A model generated the notes under the pieces. That model had not been told where the DNA came from, did no database searches, and saw only the letters and a program-made list of their open reading frames with translations. Positions 26,384-35,336 of a stretch of 61,051 nt of DNA are shown piece after piece. The DNA lies in the NCBI GenBank assembly GCA_947383275.1, contig CANDCW010000005.1:1-61051 (forward strand). The letters are read 5' to 3'. The translations under genes were made by a program, and so were the position numbers. Each line of letters opens with the position of its first letter. Positions within the stretch are counted from its first letter, which is position 1. Origin of the DNA: an uncultured Bacillota bacterium (lineage in GTDB: Bacteria; Bacillota; Clostridia; Oscillospirales; Oscillospiraceae).

Positions 26384-27259
26384 CTATAGAATATAAAAGG
26401 CATATGTCAAGCACTTTTCCTTTCCGGGCGCCAGAATGGTGCAGAAGGGCTTGTCCTGAAAGGCCCCGCTCTCATTGTCGTAGGCAGCGCAGCCCTGCCA
26501 GGGCTCCAGACACAGGTACGGCGCTCCCGGCTTGGTCCAGAACGCCACCATGGGAAACTCGTGGAAATCCAGCCTGACTCCCCTCCCGCTTTCGCCGTGG
26601 ACCAGGGAGACATGCCCGGAGCGGAGCATACTGAAGATAATGGTATCCATCTCGGCGAAAGGGGTATAGCTCAAAGCGAGTCTGCTGCTTTCATCCAGCA
26701 TGAGCCTGCGGCCGTTATGGAGAATGGTCCCCTCCGGGCTGAGCAGATGGCTGTCCGCGTGCTCAGGCTCCTCAAAGAGGAGTTCGTAGTCCTCGAACCG
26801 CTCCCCCTCCCGGAGGGGGCACCGGATAGCGGTGTGCGCCCCGATGCAGAAGGGCATGGGAGCGCCGCCGGTATTTTTCACGGTAAAGCTGGTGGAAAAG
26901 CCGCTGTTCAGCAGCCGGTGGGTCACCCGCAGGGAGAACGGGAAGGGATAGCATTTCAGGGTATCCTCATTCTCCCGCAGTTCCAGCGTAACGAAGTCCT
27001 CCCCCTGCTCCAGCAGCGTAAACTCCGATCCCCGGGCAAACCCGTGGCGGCCCATCTCACAGCTCTTTCCGCCGATGTCCACCCTGCCGTCCTTCAGCGA
27101 CCCCACAATGGGAAACAGGATCGGGTTTTGTCCCGACCAAAAGGCCGGGTCTCCTCCCCAGATATACTCCAGGCCGTCTGCGTCCCGCAGGGATACCAGC
27201 TCCCCGCCCTTTGTCTGGGCTGCGGCTTGCAGCCCCCCCTTTTTCAGCTCATATGTCAT
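26384..27259 (-). CDS. Aldose 1-epimerase family protein
   Basis: 291 residues, a galactose-mutarotase-like beta sandwich. KGGELVSLRDADGLEYIWGG near the start and NPILFPIVGSLKDG, GRHGFARGSEF and the late EPWQGCAAYDN follow the LacX/YeaD-type subgroup more than classical GalM. It would interconvert sugar anomers or sugar-phosphate anomers; the substrate is not predictable. The gene lies 15 bases after the NSS symporter gene and shares its transcript, an unusual pairing. Confidence 0.85.
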   Translation of the reverse strand: MTYELKKGGLQAAAQTKGGELVSLRDADGLEYIWGGDPAFWSGQNPILFPIVGSLKDGRVDIGGKSCEMGRHGFARGSEFTLLEQGEDFVTLELRENEDTLKCYPFPFSLRVTHRLLNSGFSTSFTVKNTGGAPMPFCIGAHTAIRCPLREGERFEDYELLFEEPEHADSHLLSPEGTILHNGRRLMLDESSRLALSYTPFAEMDTIIFSMLRSGHVSLVHGESGRGVRLDFHEFPMVAFWTKPGAPYLCLEPWQGCAAYDNESGAFQDKPFCTILAPGKEKCLTYAFYIL

Positions 27260-27274
27260 AGGTCCGCCTCCTCA

Positions 27275-28600
27275 TTAAAATGCTACCTTCAGAATCAGCG
27301 CCACACAACACAGAATGATGGCACAGGGGACATACAGATACCGTCCCAGGCCGTACCACACCCTGCCCGAAGGCCGCTTCGCGCCCCGGTTGATCTCCTC
27401 CATCAGCTCGTCCCGCTTCATAATCCAGAACCAGGACAGCGCCCCCAGGGTGGCTCCAATGGGGATGATATAGATGGACACGATGTCCATCCAGGGCCCC
27501 CACTTGAAAATGGGCTCCATGTTCAAGCCGATTCCCAGGCAGATCACACACAGCAGGGCCAGCATAGCTTTCCGATTCAGCTTGGGAAAACGGTGGAGGA
27601 GGGATTCTCCCACCGCCTCAAACATATTCTGGAGGGAACTGACCCCAGCGAATACCATGGCTGTGTATAGGATGACGGCGAAGAGCCGTCCCAAGGGGAT
27701 ATCCTGCAAGATCCGCGGCAGGGTGACAAAGAGCAGCGAGGGCCCGGCCCCCACGTCCAGCCCGTAGGCAAAGCAGGCGGGGATGATAACCAGTGCGGCC
27801 ACCAGGGCCGCGATGGTGTCAAAGAGGGCGGTCTGCTTAGCCAGGGAAACCACGTCCTCCTCAGGGGAAAGATAGGCTCCGTAGACAATCATGCCGCTGC
27901 CCGTGATGGACAGGGAGAAAAACGCCTGTCCCATGGCCCAGATCCACACCATAGGGTTCAGGAGATCGGTCCACCGGGGGGTAAACATATACTTGTAGCC
28001 CTCGACAGCGCCGGGGAGAAAGGCCACCCGGATGGCCAAAACCAAAAAAATCAGAAAAAACAGGGGCATCATCACTTTGTTGGTCCGCTCAATGCTCCGG
28101 GCGCCCAGCAGAAGGGTCAGGAGCGTCCCCACCACCACGATCACGTGGAAGGGGACCACGGAATAGTCGTGGAGGGAAAAGCCCTCAAACCACACAGCGG
28201 TGTCGGCGGTCATCAGGAAGCCGAACGCCGAGGCGGCAAACGCCTTGAGCACATAGGCGATGATAACGGCGTAGCCCAGAGCGATGCACATAGACCCGGC
28301 CAAGGGCAGCCACCCCAAGGCGGCTCCGGCGACCCCCAAGTCTTTTCTCCGGCTGGCCCAGGCCATCTGGTAGGATCCCAGGGTTCCGGTGTGGGCCCGC
28401 CTGCCCACGGCATACTCCGCAGACAGGCCCACTGTGCCGAACAGCAGGATAAAAAACAGGTAGGCCAGCAGGAATGCCCCGCCGCCGTTGCCTCCCATTT
28501 TAGCCGGGAAGCCCCACACATTGGCCATTCCTACAGCGGAACCCACCGCCGAGAGCACAAAGCCCCAGCTACTGGAAAATCGATGTTTTTTCGCGTCCAT
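27275..28600 (-). CDS. NSS-family sodium-dependent symporter
   Basis: 441 residues from ATG 28600 (AAGGAG upstream). The protein starts with the family signature SSWGFVLSAVGSAVGMANVW (sodium- and substrate-binding unwound helix 1), then FPAKMGGNGGGAFLLAYLFF. Eleven to twelve helices are predicted, with SITGSGMIVYGAYLSPEEDV in helix 6-7 and VFAGVSSLQNMFEAVGESLL in helix 8. Bacterial relatives such as LeuT, Tyt1 and MhsT carry amino acids, so this is probably an amino-acid:Na+ importer. It is cotranscribed with the aldose epimerase gene. Confidence 0.92.
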   Translation of the reverse strand: MDAKKHRFSSSWGFVLSAVGSAVGMANVWGFPAKMGGNGGGAFLLAYLFFILLFGTVGLSAEYAVGRRAHTGTLGSYQMAWASRRKDLGVAGAALGWLPLAGSMCIALGYAVIIAYVLKAFAASAFGFLMTADTAVWFEGFSLHDYSVVPFHVIVVVGTLLTLLLGARSIERTNKVMMPLFFLIFLVLAIRVAFLPGAVEGYKYMFTPRWTDLLNPMVWIWAMGQAFFSLSITGSGMIVYGAYLSPEEDVVSLAKQTALFDTIAALVAALVIIPACFAYGLDVGAGPSLLFVTLPRILQDIPLGRLFAVILYTAMVFAGVSSLQNMFEAVGESLLHRFPKLNRKAMLALLCVICLGIGLNMEPIFKWGPWMDIVSIYIIPIGATLGALSWFWIMKRDELMEEINRGAKRPSGRVWYGLGRYLYVPCAIILCCVALILKVAF

Positions 28601-28642
28601 AACGAACTCCTTACCCTTTTTCATATTTTGCTTTGCAGTTCG

Positions 28643-28671
28643 AGTATAATATAGAATGCACAAAAAAGCAA
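28643..28671 (-). promoter_or_regulatory. Promoter of the NSS symporter operon
   Basis: Minus strand TTGCTT (28671-28666), 17-base spacer, TATACT (28648-28643). Confidence 0.75.
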
Positions 28672-28811
28672 CGAACAAATGTGGGAATAGACAAAATTTT
28701 GCCAGCACGGTCCGCACTTATTTCCCGCCTCACTATAAAAATTGTCAAAACGTCGAACGATATTCCAGATTATTGGTAAAATCGTCTCTTTCCTTTTTTT
28801 CTCTGACGCGC

Positions 28812-28817
28812 TACAAT
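28812..28817 (+). promoter_or_regulatory. Probable -10 box of the galE operon
   Basis: TACAAT lies 43 bases before the galE start. The matching -35 (TTTCCT at 28789-28794) is weak, suggesting activator dependence or a different true site. Confidence 0.45.
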
Positions 28818-28860
28818 AGGGAGCAGGGATACTGCATCATAAATATAAGGAGTGGTTTTC

Positions 28861-29880
28861 ATGTCTATTCTTGTCTGCGGCGGCGCCGGCTACATCGGCA
28901 GCCACACCTGCGTGGAACTCATCGAAGCGGGCTACGACATTGTCGTGGCGGATAACTTGTACAACTCCAGTGAGGAGTCCCTCCGCCGGGTGGCAAAAAT
29001 TACGGGAAAGGGGATTCCCTTTATCAAAACCGAGCTGTGCAACGAGGATGAGGTGGAGGCCCTCTTTGCCAAGTACCCTGACATCGACGCGGTCATCCAC
29101 TTTGCCGGGCTGAAGGCCGTGGGCGAGAGTGTGGCCAAGCCCCTGGAGTACTATTCCAACAACCTAATCAGCACGCTCTACCTGCTCCAGGCCATGCGCC
29201 GCCACGGAGTGCGCAGCTTCGTGTTCTCCTCCTCCGCCACCGTGTACGGAGACCCCGCCACTGTGCCCATCCGGGAGGACTTCCCCACCGGAGGCACCAC
29301 CAACCCCTATGGCACCTCCAAGCTGTTCCAGGAGAAGATGCTCATAGACATCTGCGCCGCCGATCCCACCCTGAACGTGGCCCTGCTGCGTTACTTCAAT
29401 CCCATCGGCGCCCATGAGAGCGGCCTGATTGGCGAGGACCCCAACGGCATTCCCAACAATTTGGTCCCCTACATCGCCAAGGTGGCGGTGGGCCAGCTGG
29501 AGAAGGTCCACATCTACGGCAACGACTATAATACCCCCGACGGCACCGGCGTGCGGGACTATATCCATGTGGTGGATCTGGCCAAGGGCCATGTGGCCGC
29601 GCTGAAAAAGCTGAGCACCAACTGCGGCCTGTTCGTCTGCAACCTGGGTACCGGCAACGGCTACTCGGTGCTGGATGTGGTCCACGCCTATGAGAAAGCC
29701 TGCGGCCATGAACTGCCCTACGTCATCGACCCCCGCCGCCCGGGCGACATCGCCGCCTGTTACGCCGACCCCGCCAAGGCCCGGGACGAGCTGGGCTGGG
29801 AGGCTCAGCTGGGCATTGAGGAGATGTGCGCCTCTTCTTGGAAGTGGCAATCGGAAAATCCAAACGGTTATAAAGGGTAA
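28861..29880 (+). CDS. galE: UDP-glucose 4-epimerase
   Basis: 339 residues from ATG 28861 (AAGGAG eight bases upstream). A short-chain dehydrogenase-type epimerase with ILVCGGAGYIGSHTCVELIE (NAD site), VIHFAGLKAVGES, SSSATVYGDP and the YGTSK catalytic motif. It interconverts UDP-Glc/UDP-Gal and, in many bacteria, UDP-GlcNAc/UDP-GalNAc. As the first gene of a module with a nucleotidyltransferase and an N-acetylhexosamine kinase, the acetylated substrates are likely here (inference). Fifteen bases separate it from the next gene. Confidence 0.97.
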   Translation: MSILVCGGAGYIGSHTCVELIEAGYDIVVADNLYNSSEESLRRVAKITGKGIPFIKTELCNEDEVEALFAKYPDIDAVIHFAGLKAVGESVAKPLEYYSNNLISTLYLLQAMRRHGVRSFVFSSSATVYGDPATVPIREDFPTGGTTNPYGTSKLFQEKMLIDICAADPTLNVALLRYFNPIGAHESGLIGEDPNGIPNNLVPYIAKVAVGQLEKVHIYGNDYNTPDGTGVRDYIHVVDLAKGHVAALKKLSTNCGLFVCNLGTGNGYSVLDVVHAYEKACGHELPYVIDPRRPGDIAACYADPAKARDELGWEAQLGIEEMCASSWKWQSENPNGYKG

Positions 29881-29895
29881 GGAGGATTACAAACC

Positions 29896-30819
29896 GTGAA
29901 CAAGCCTGTTCTAGTCATCATGGCCGCCGGCATGGGCAGCCGGTATGGCGGCCTGAAGCAGCTGGATCCCGTGGGCAATCACGGCCAGCTCATCATCGAC
30001 TACTCCATTTATGACGCCCGCCGGGCGGGCTTTGAGACGGTAATCTTCGTCATCAAGCCCGAGATCGAGGCCGACTTTAAGGAGGCCATCGGCAACCGGG
30101 TGTCCCAGGTGATGGACGTGAAGTATGCCTATCAGCTCAAAGAGGACCTGCCCGACGGCTACACGGTCCCCGCCTGCCGCACCAAGCCCTGGGGAACCGC
30201 CCACGCCGCCCTGGCGGCACGGAAGGTCATCCACGGCCCCTTTGCCGTTATCAACGCCGACGACTACTACGGCCCGGAGGCTTACCGGGAAATCTACAAC
30301 TATCTCTCCGCCCATGAGGACGGGGACGTCTACGAGTATGTGATGGTAGGCTACCTGCTGAAAAATACCGTCACGGAAAATGGCACTGTGGCCCGAGGAG
30401 TCTGCGAGGAGACGGCGGACCATTACCTCACCCAGGTCACCGAGCGCACTAAAATTGAGAAGGGCAATCCCCCCCGGTACACCGAGGACGATGGCGCCAC
30501 CTGGACCGAGCTGGATGAGAATACCATTGTGTCTATGAACATGTGGGGCTTTACCCGCAGCTTTTTGGAGGAGGCACTGGCCCGCTTCCCCGCCTTTTTA
30601 GACAAAACCCTGGCAGAGAATCCTGAAAAGGGGGAGTACTTCCTGCCCACCGTGGTCAGCCAGCTCATCAACGAGGGCAAGGCCCGGGTAAAAGTGCTGC
30701 GCAGCGAGGACAAGTGGTACGGCGTCACCTACCGGGAGGACAAGCCCGCCGTGGTAGCCGCCATCGCCGAAAAGACCGCCTCCGGGCTCTACCCCGACCG
30801 GCTGTGGGAGGTGGAGTAA
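29896..30819 (+). CDS. Sugar-1-phosphate nucleotidyltransferase
   Basis: 307 residues starting at GTG 29896 with AAGGAGG upstream. The N-terminus PVLVIMAAGMGSRYGGLKQL is the nucleotide-binding loop of NTP-transferases. KPWGTAHAALAA and FAVINADDYYG provide the sugar-phosphate and metal sites. It lacks left-handed beta-helix repeats, so it is not GlmU. The stop overlaps the start of the kinase gene (TAATG), implying translational coupling. Its partner kinase makes hexosamine 1-phosphates, which this enzyme could convert to UDP-GlcNAc or UDP-GalNAc, in the role that GalT2/LnpC plays in bifidobacteria. Confidence 0.85.
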   Translation: MNKPVLVIMAAGMGSRYGGLKQLDPVGNHGQLIIDYSIYDARRAGFETVIFVIKPEIEADFKEAIGNRVSQVMDVKYAYQLKEDLPDGYTVPACRTKPWGTAHAALAARKVIHGPFAVINADDYYGPEAYREIYNYLSAHEDGDVYEYVMVGYLLKNTVTENGTVARGVCEETADHYLTQVTERTKIEKGNPPRYTEDDGATWTELDENTIVSMNMWGFTRSFLEEALARFPAFLDKTLAENPEKGEYFLPTVVSQLINEGKARVKVLRSEDKWYGVTYREDKPAVVAAIAEKTASGLYPDRLWEVE

Positions 30820-31931
30820 TGGTTCCGGCTGAACAGACCCTTCAGGAGGTTTTGAGCGTCTTTGATTTCGGCGCGCCCGTGGTTGGCGCCATCCGGTACG
30901 GGCAGGGGCACATCAACGATACCTTTGTGGTCCACACTCAGCCTGAGGACCACTGCTGCCGCCGGTTTATCCTCCAGCGCATGAGCGCCGCTGCCTTTAA
31001 AAGGCCCGACCAGCTGATGGAAAACATTATCAATGTCACCGAATATCTGGGCAGACAGATCAAGGACAAGGGAGGGGACCGAAGCCGGGAAGCCATGGAA
31101 GTCATCCGCCCCAAAAACGGCCAGCCGTTTTACACCGATAGCCAGGGCGGGGCCTGGCGGCTGTACCCCTTTGTGGAGGGAACCGTCTGCCACCAGGCCG
31201 CCGACACCCCGGAGCTCTTCGCCGCCTCCGGGCGGGCCTTCGGCAGGTTCCAGCAGCTGTTGAAGGACTACCCCGCCGGCACCCTCTATGAGACCATCCC
31301 CCGCTTCCATGATACCGAGGACCGCCTGGCCAAATTCAAAGCCGCCGTCCAAGCCGACAGGCTGGGCCGGGCAGCGCAGTGCCAGCCTGAGATCGACTTT
31401 GTCCTGGCCCGCACATCTGACTGCTCCGTGGCCCTGGACGCCATGCGGGCAGGCAAGCTCCCCCTGCGGGTCACCCACAACGACACCAAGCTGAACAACG
31501 TCCTCATGGACAGCAAAACCGGCGAGGGCATCTGCATCATAGACCTGGACACTGTCATGCCCGGCCTGGTGCTCTACGACTTTGGCGACTCCATCCGCTT
31601 CGGGGCCAACCATTCCGCCGAAGATGAAACCGACCTGTCCAAGGTCAATCTGGACGTGAGCCTCTTTGCCGCCTACACCGATGCCTTCCTGGAAGGGACC
31701 GGCGGCTCCCTCACCGAAGCGGAGATCGCCTATCTGCCCTGGGGCGCCAAACTGATGACCCTGGAATGCGGAATCCGTTTCCTCACCGACTACCTGGAGG
31801 GGGACCACTACTTCCATATTGCCCGGGAAACACACAATCTGGACCGCTGCCGCACCCAGTTCAAGCTGGTGGCCGATATGGAGGCCCACTGGGCGGAGCT
31901 GGAAGCTATCGCAGGAAAATATCTGAAATGA
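30819..31931 (+). CDS. nahK: N-acetylhexosamine 1-kinase-like phosphotransferase
   Basis: 370 residues of the aminoglycoside-phosphotransferase (APH) fold. RYGQGHINDTF near 27-36 is the ATP loop. VTHNDTKLNNVLMD (218-231) is the catalytic loop with Asp222, and ICIIDLDTVMPGLVLYDFGD (from 238) is the metal-binding segment. These stretches closely follow NahK of bifidobacteria, which phosphorylates GlcNAc and GalNAc at C1. ATG overlaps the stop of the preceding gene and its own stop overlaps the start of the regulator (ATGA). The lacto-N-biose phosphorylase that goes with NahK in bifidobacteria is not in the window. Confidence 0.88.
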   Translation: MVPAEQTLQEVLSVFDFGAPVVGAIRYGQGHINDTFVVHTQPEDHCCRRFILQRMSAAAFKRPDQLMENIINVTEYLGRQIKDKGGDRSREAMEVIRPKNGQPFYTDSQGGAWRLYPFVEGTVCHQAADTPELFAASGRAFGRFQQLLKDYPAGTLYETIPRFHDTEDRLAKFKAAVQADRLGRAAQCQPEIDFVLARTSDCSVALDAMRAGKLPLRVTHNDTKLNNVLMDSKTGEGICIIDLDTVMPGLVLYDFGDSIRFGANHSAEDETDLSKVNLDVSLFAAYTDAFLEGTGGSLTEAEIAYLPWGAKLMTLECGIRFLTDYLEGDHYFHIARETHNLDRCRTQFKLVADMEAHWAELEAIAGKYLK

Positions 31932-32779
31932 ACATTCTCTTTGATGAAGAACAGCTGCGCAAACTGATTGCCAACCTGAAAATCCTCACCGGCGTACCCG
32001 CCAACATTCTGGACCCGGAGGGGCGAGATATCAATCTGTTCCGGGGCCATCCGCCCTTCTGCCGGGCCATCAACGACCTTCCCGAGGGCCATGAGCGCTG
32101 CATCGCCTGCGACCAGTGCAAGATTCGCCACTACACGGAGGAGCGGGGCTTCCAGTTCTACCGCTGCCATGCGGGCATTTGTGAGGCGGTCATGCCCCTC
32201 TACGACAAAAAGAACCCGGTGGCCTATCTGGCCGTGGGCTGTTATCTGGACGACTCCCCCATAGAGGAACAGTGGGAGCACACCCGCGCCCTACTGGACT
32301 GGTGGCCCGACGGCCCCGACGCCCTGAAAGACGCATTTTACCAGTTCCGTCAATACACCCAGCAGGAAATCCAGGCCTACGTTGAGACCCTGGAGGCCCT
32401 GTCCGCCTACATCCGCCTGAAGGGCATGATCCTCACCACTGAGCAGACGGACGCCCAGAAGCTGGAGCTGTTCCTAGACCAGCACTACATGGACAAGCTG
32501 TCCCTGGCCTCCATCTCCAAGCAGCTGCACATCGGGCGCACCAAGCTGTGCGCCCTGGCCAAGGAGCTGTCCGGGGGCGAGACGCTGTCCTATCTCATTG
32601 CCCAGCGGCGCATCAACGCCGCCAAACGGCTGCTGCTCCAGAGCAATATGCCCATCTCCGCTGTGGCGGAGGAGGTTGGCATCAGCGACTACAATTATTT
32701 CTCCAAGGTTTTCCGGTCCATGACCGGCATCACTCCCAGCGCTTTCCGAAAGAAAGCGCGCAGCCGGGGAGCGGAGTAG
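31928..32779 (+). CDS. AraC-family regulator with PocR sensory domain
   Basis: 283 residues. Residues 1 to about 165 match the PocR ligand-binding domain, with its cysteine-rich core RCIACDQCKIRHYTEERGF, YRCHAGICEAVMPL and a later AYLAVGCYL. Residues 185-280 are a double helix-turn-helix AraC domain (SLASISKQLHIGRTKLCALA; ISAVAEEVGISDYNYFSKVF). The PocR domain binds small hydroxylated compounds in other regulators, so a sugar signal is plausible. It probably activates the transporter promoter downstream, where three TCGTACG boxes lie. Translationally coupled to nahK. Confidence 0.9.
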   Translation: MNILFDEEQLRKLIANLKILTGVPANILDPEGRDINLFRGHPPFCRAINDLPEGHERCIACDQCKIRHYTEERGFQFYRCHAGICEAVMPLYDKKNPVAYLAVGCYLDDSPIEEQWEHTRALLDWWPDGPDALKDAFYQFRQYTQQEIQAYVETLEALSAYIRLKGMILTTEQTDAQKLELFLDQHYMDKLSLASISKQLHIGRTKLCALAKELSGGETLSYLIAQRRINAAKRLLLQSNMPISAVAEEVGISDYNYFSKVFRSMTGITPSAFRKKARSRGAE

Positions 32780-32808
32780 CATCCATCATTTTGCAGGATT
32801 TTATGCGA

Positions 32809-32845
32809 AAATCGTACGAGCTTTCATGAGTTCGTACGATTTTTC
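32809..32845 (+). terminator. Hairpin with U-run after the AraC gene
   Basis: AAATCGTACGA pairs with TCGTACGATTT, followed by a short T-run. It can end the galE-araC transcript; the same bases are the first two of three regulatory boxes. Confidence 0.6.
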
Positions 32846-32858
32846 TATAAGTCGTACG
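32812..32858. promoter_or_regulatory. Three TCGTACG boxes at exact 20-bp spacing (candidate operators)
   Basis: TCGTACG starts at 32812, 32832 and 32852. The spacing of 20 bp is two helical turns, so all boxes face the same side of the DNA. They lie between the AraC gene and the substrate-binding protein gene, upstream of TATAAT at about 32890 with a poor -35. This is the layout expected for an AraC-type activator site. Confidence 0.6.
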
Positions 32859-32977
32859 TTTCGCTCTATTGCTTTGCACAATGAACAAGTATAATTAGAT
32901 TTACAAGGCCGCATTTGTGAATTATTTCTATGCGCCTTATTTTAGTCAGTCGAAACTAACAAAGAAGGAGAATGAAA

Positions 32978-34324
32978 ATGAAGAAAATTCTTGCAGCCTT
33001 ACTTGCCACCGCTATGACGTTGTCCCTCGCCGCCTGCGGCGGCGGAGCCTCCTCCAACAAGCCCGCTGGCAGCAATCCCCCTGCCGCCAGCACTCCCGCC
33101 CCCTCCAACGGCGGCGACAAGGTCACCCTGAACGTCATCATTTCCCAGTACGGCAACTACACCCAGGACTGGTGGCCCACCTTTGTGGAGGACTTCGAAA
33201 AGACCTATGACAACATCGACCTGAATGTGGAAATCGTCTCCTGGAACGACATCTACACCGTGGTCACCACCCGCATCGGCACCAACCAGGCCCCCGACAT
33301 TCTGAACATTGATACCTTCGCCGACTATGTGGCCGACGACCTGCTGGTCCCCGCCGAGGAGTACACCTCCGACAGCGTGAAGTCCAAGCTCATCCCCAGC
33401 TTCTGGACCGCCAATGAGCTGGACGGCACCGTGTGGGCCCTGCCCATCCTGGCCTCCTGCCGCGCCATGTTCTGCAACATGGACCTGCTCAACGAGGCCG
33501 GTATCACCGCTCCTCCCACCACCTGGGCCGAGGTGGACGCTGCCTGCGCCGCTGTCAAGGAAAAGTTCGGCGGCAGCATCGTGCCCTGGGGCCTGGACAT
33601 CTCCAGCGACGAGGGTCAGGCCGCTTTCGCCTACTACACCTGGAATAACGGCGGCGGCTTTGTGGACGAGAAGGGCGACTGGGCCCTGAACAGCGCCGCC
33701 AACGTAGAGGCCATGAACTACATCAAGACCCTCATTGACAACGGCTACACCAACGCCAACCCCTACACCGACACCCGCTATCCCCTCCAGGACGCCTTTA
33801 ACGCCGGCTCCCAGGCCATGATGATCGGCGCCTGCAACATGATGACCGCCGACTCCCCCGTGGAGAACTATGTGATCGCCGACCTGCCCAGCCAGACCGG
33901 CAAGCCCGTATCCATGGGCGTGTGCGACCGCCTGATGGTATTTGACAGCTCCGTTACCGCCAGCAACAACAAGGACGAGGCCGCCCGCCTGGATGCCGTA
34001 ACCAAGTTCTTCGACTTCTTCTACGACACCGAGCGCTACTCCGAGTACATGGTGTACGAGGGCTTCCTGCCTGTTACTACCGACTCCTCCGCGCTGCTGG
34101 CCAAGGACGCCGCCAAGTTCTCCGTGGGCGGCACCGGCGCCCCCGGCGACAGCGAGTACTTCGCCAACTTCTCCAACATCCTGCTCAGCTGTAACTTTTA
34201 TCCCTCCAGCCGTTCCGAGTGGATCGACGTGAAGCAGGGCGTTATTGAGGCCGAGCAGCAGATCTGCCAGGGCGCGGACGCCCAGGCCACCCTGGACGCC
34301 CTCCAGGCAAAGATCGCCGGCTAA
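32978..34324 (+). CDS. Sugar ABC transporter substrate-binding lipoprotein
   Basis: 448 residues; ATG 32978 is preferred over 32972 because AAGGAG is 7 bases before it. The signal peptide ends LSLAAC with lipid-modified Cys20, followed by a Ser/Pro/Ala linker (SNPPAASTPAPSNGG). The mature part is a family 1 (CUT1, MalE-like) binding protein: FVEDFEKTYDNIDLNVEIVS, APDILNIDTFADY and GFVDEKGDWALNSAANVEAM. With the two permeases, NagA and NagB next to it, the ligand is probably an amino-sugar glycan. It is separated from the permease genes by a stable hairpin. Confidence 0.93.
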   Translation: MKKILAALLATAMTLSLAACGGGASSNKPAGSNPPAASTPAPSNGGDKVTLNVIISQYGNYTQDWWPTFVEDFEKTYDNIDLNVEIVSWNDIYTVVTTRIGTNQAPDILNIDTFADYVADDLLVPAEEYTSDSVKSKLIPSFWTANELDGTVWALPILASCRAMFCNMDLLNEAGITAPPTTWAEVDAACAAVKEKFGGSIVPWGLDISSDEGQAAFAYYTWNNGGGFVDEKGDWALNSAANVEAMNYIKTLIDNGYTNANPYTDTRYPLQDAFNAGSQAMMIGACNMMTADSPVENYVIADLPSQTGKPVSMGVCDRLMVFDSSVTASNNKDEAARLDAVTKFFDFFYDTERYSEYMVYEGFLPVTTDSSALLAKDAAKFSVGGTGAPGDSEYFANFSNILLSCNFYPSSRSEWIDVKQGVIEAEQQICQGADAQATLDALQAKIAG

Positions 34325-34348
34325 TTTGCTCCTGAGGTAAACCTTTGA

Positions 34349-34372
34349 GGGGCCGGATCTTGGTCCGGCCCC
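34349..34372 (+). promoter_or_regulatory. Intercistronic hairpin after the binding-protein gene
   Basis: GGGGCCGGA and TCCGGCCCC pair over 9 bp, followed by TTCGCTTT. Such stems usually protect or partially terminate the message so that more binding protein than permease is made. Confidence 0.7.
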
Positions 34373-34412
34373 TTCGCTTTATCGTACTCCTACAGAAACA
34401 AGGAGGAGACAT

Positions 34413-35336
34413 ATGAAACAAGAACAAGCAGCCCGACCCGCCGCCCGCAGTACCAAGCAGGGGCTTCGGCTGGTGGAGCCCTATATCTGGATGGCCCCCA
34501 GCATCGTCCTAATGTGTGTTATGATTATCCTGCCCATTATTACTGTGTTTCGGCTCTCCGTGTCGGAGATCAGCCGCGCGGGCCGCGTCAAAGGCTTCAA
34601 CGGGCTTGACAACTACAAGGAAATCCTCACCTCGGCCACCTTCCGGACCACCTTGTGGAATACCATCGTGTGGACCATTGTGGTAGTGGGCTTCTCCACC
34701 CTGATCGGTTTTGTGCTGGCCATGGTGCTTAATCAAAAATTCCGGGGCCGCAAGCTGGTGCGCGCCCTGGTGATCTTCCCCTGGGCCACCTCCCTGATTA
34801 TTCAAGCCGTGGTCTGGAAGTACATCATCAGCGCCGATTATGGCTCCCTCAACGTGATCCTGACCAAGCTGGGCCTGCTTGACCACTTTATCAACTGGAC
34901 CGCCACCCCCGCCGCCTTCTTCGCCTGGGAGTGCTGGGTGGGCATCTTTGTCACCGTCCCCTTTGTGACCTTCTGCGTCCTGTCCGGCCTGCAGAGCGTC
35001 GACACCACCTTTTATGAGGCCGCAGACGTGGACGGCGCGGGCTTCTGGACCAAGCTGTTCCAGGTCACGCTCCCCTTGCTCAAGTCCAGCCTGACCGTGT
35101 CCACCGTGCTCAACATTATCTATGTGTTCAACTCCTTCCCCATTATCTGGACCATTTCCAAGGGCGACCCGGCGGACAAGACCCATACGCTGGTAACCTA
35201 CTTGTATAAGCTGTCCTTCACCAGCGGCCGGTCCGGGCAGGCCGCCGCCGTGTCGGTCATCGGCTTTATCATCCTGTCTATTTGCGCGGGAATCTATATG
35301 GTGCTCTCGCTGCGGGGAGAGGAGGAGAACGGATGA
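34413..35336 (+). CDS. Sugar ABC transporter permease, first subunit
   Basis: 307 residues, MalF-like, with six membrane helices after a polar N-terminus of about 20 residues. The EAA loop that docks the ATPase reads FYEAADVDGAGFWTKLFQVT. GGAGG lies 6 bases before the ATG. The stop overlaps the next permease start (ATGA). It forms the channel with the second permease and the MsmK-like ATPase. Confidence 0.93.
   Translation: MKQEQAARPAARSTKQGLRLVEPYIWMAPSIVLMCVMIILPIITVFRLSVSEISRAGRVKGFNGLDNYKEILTSATFRTTLWNTIVWTIVVVGFSTLIGFVLAMVLNQKFRGRKLVRALVIFPWATSLIIQAVVWKYIISADYGSLNVILTKLGLLDHFINWTATPAAFFAWECWVGIFVTVPFVTFCVLSGLQSVDTTFYEAADVDGAGFWTKLFQVTLPLLKSSLTVSTVLNIIYVFNSFPIIWTISKGDPADKTHTLVTYLYKLSFTSGRSGQAAAVSVIGFIILSICAGIYMVLSLRGEEENG

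Noticed and set aside
30819..31931. Aminoglycoside resistance phosphotransferase.
   Set aside because: The fold is shared, but the HNDTKLNNV and DLDTVMPGL segments and the sugar-catabolism neighbours indicate an N-acetylhexosamine kinase.
32812..32858. Regularly spaced repeats as a small CRISPR array.
   Set aside because: Seven-base boxes with 13-base gaps are far too short, the gaps are not spacer-like and there are no cas genes. The same applies to the 12-bp repeats at 3840-3875.
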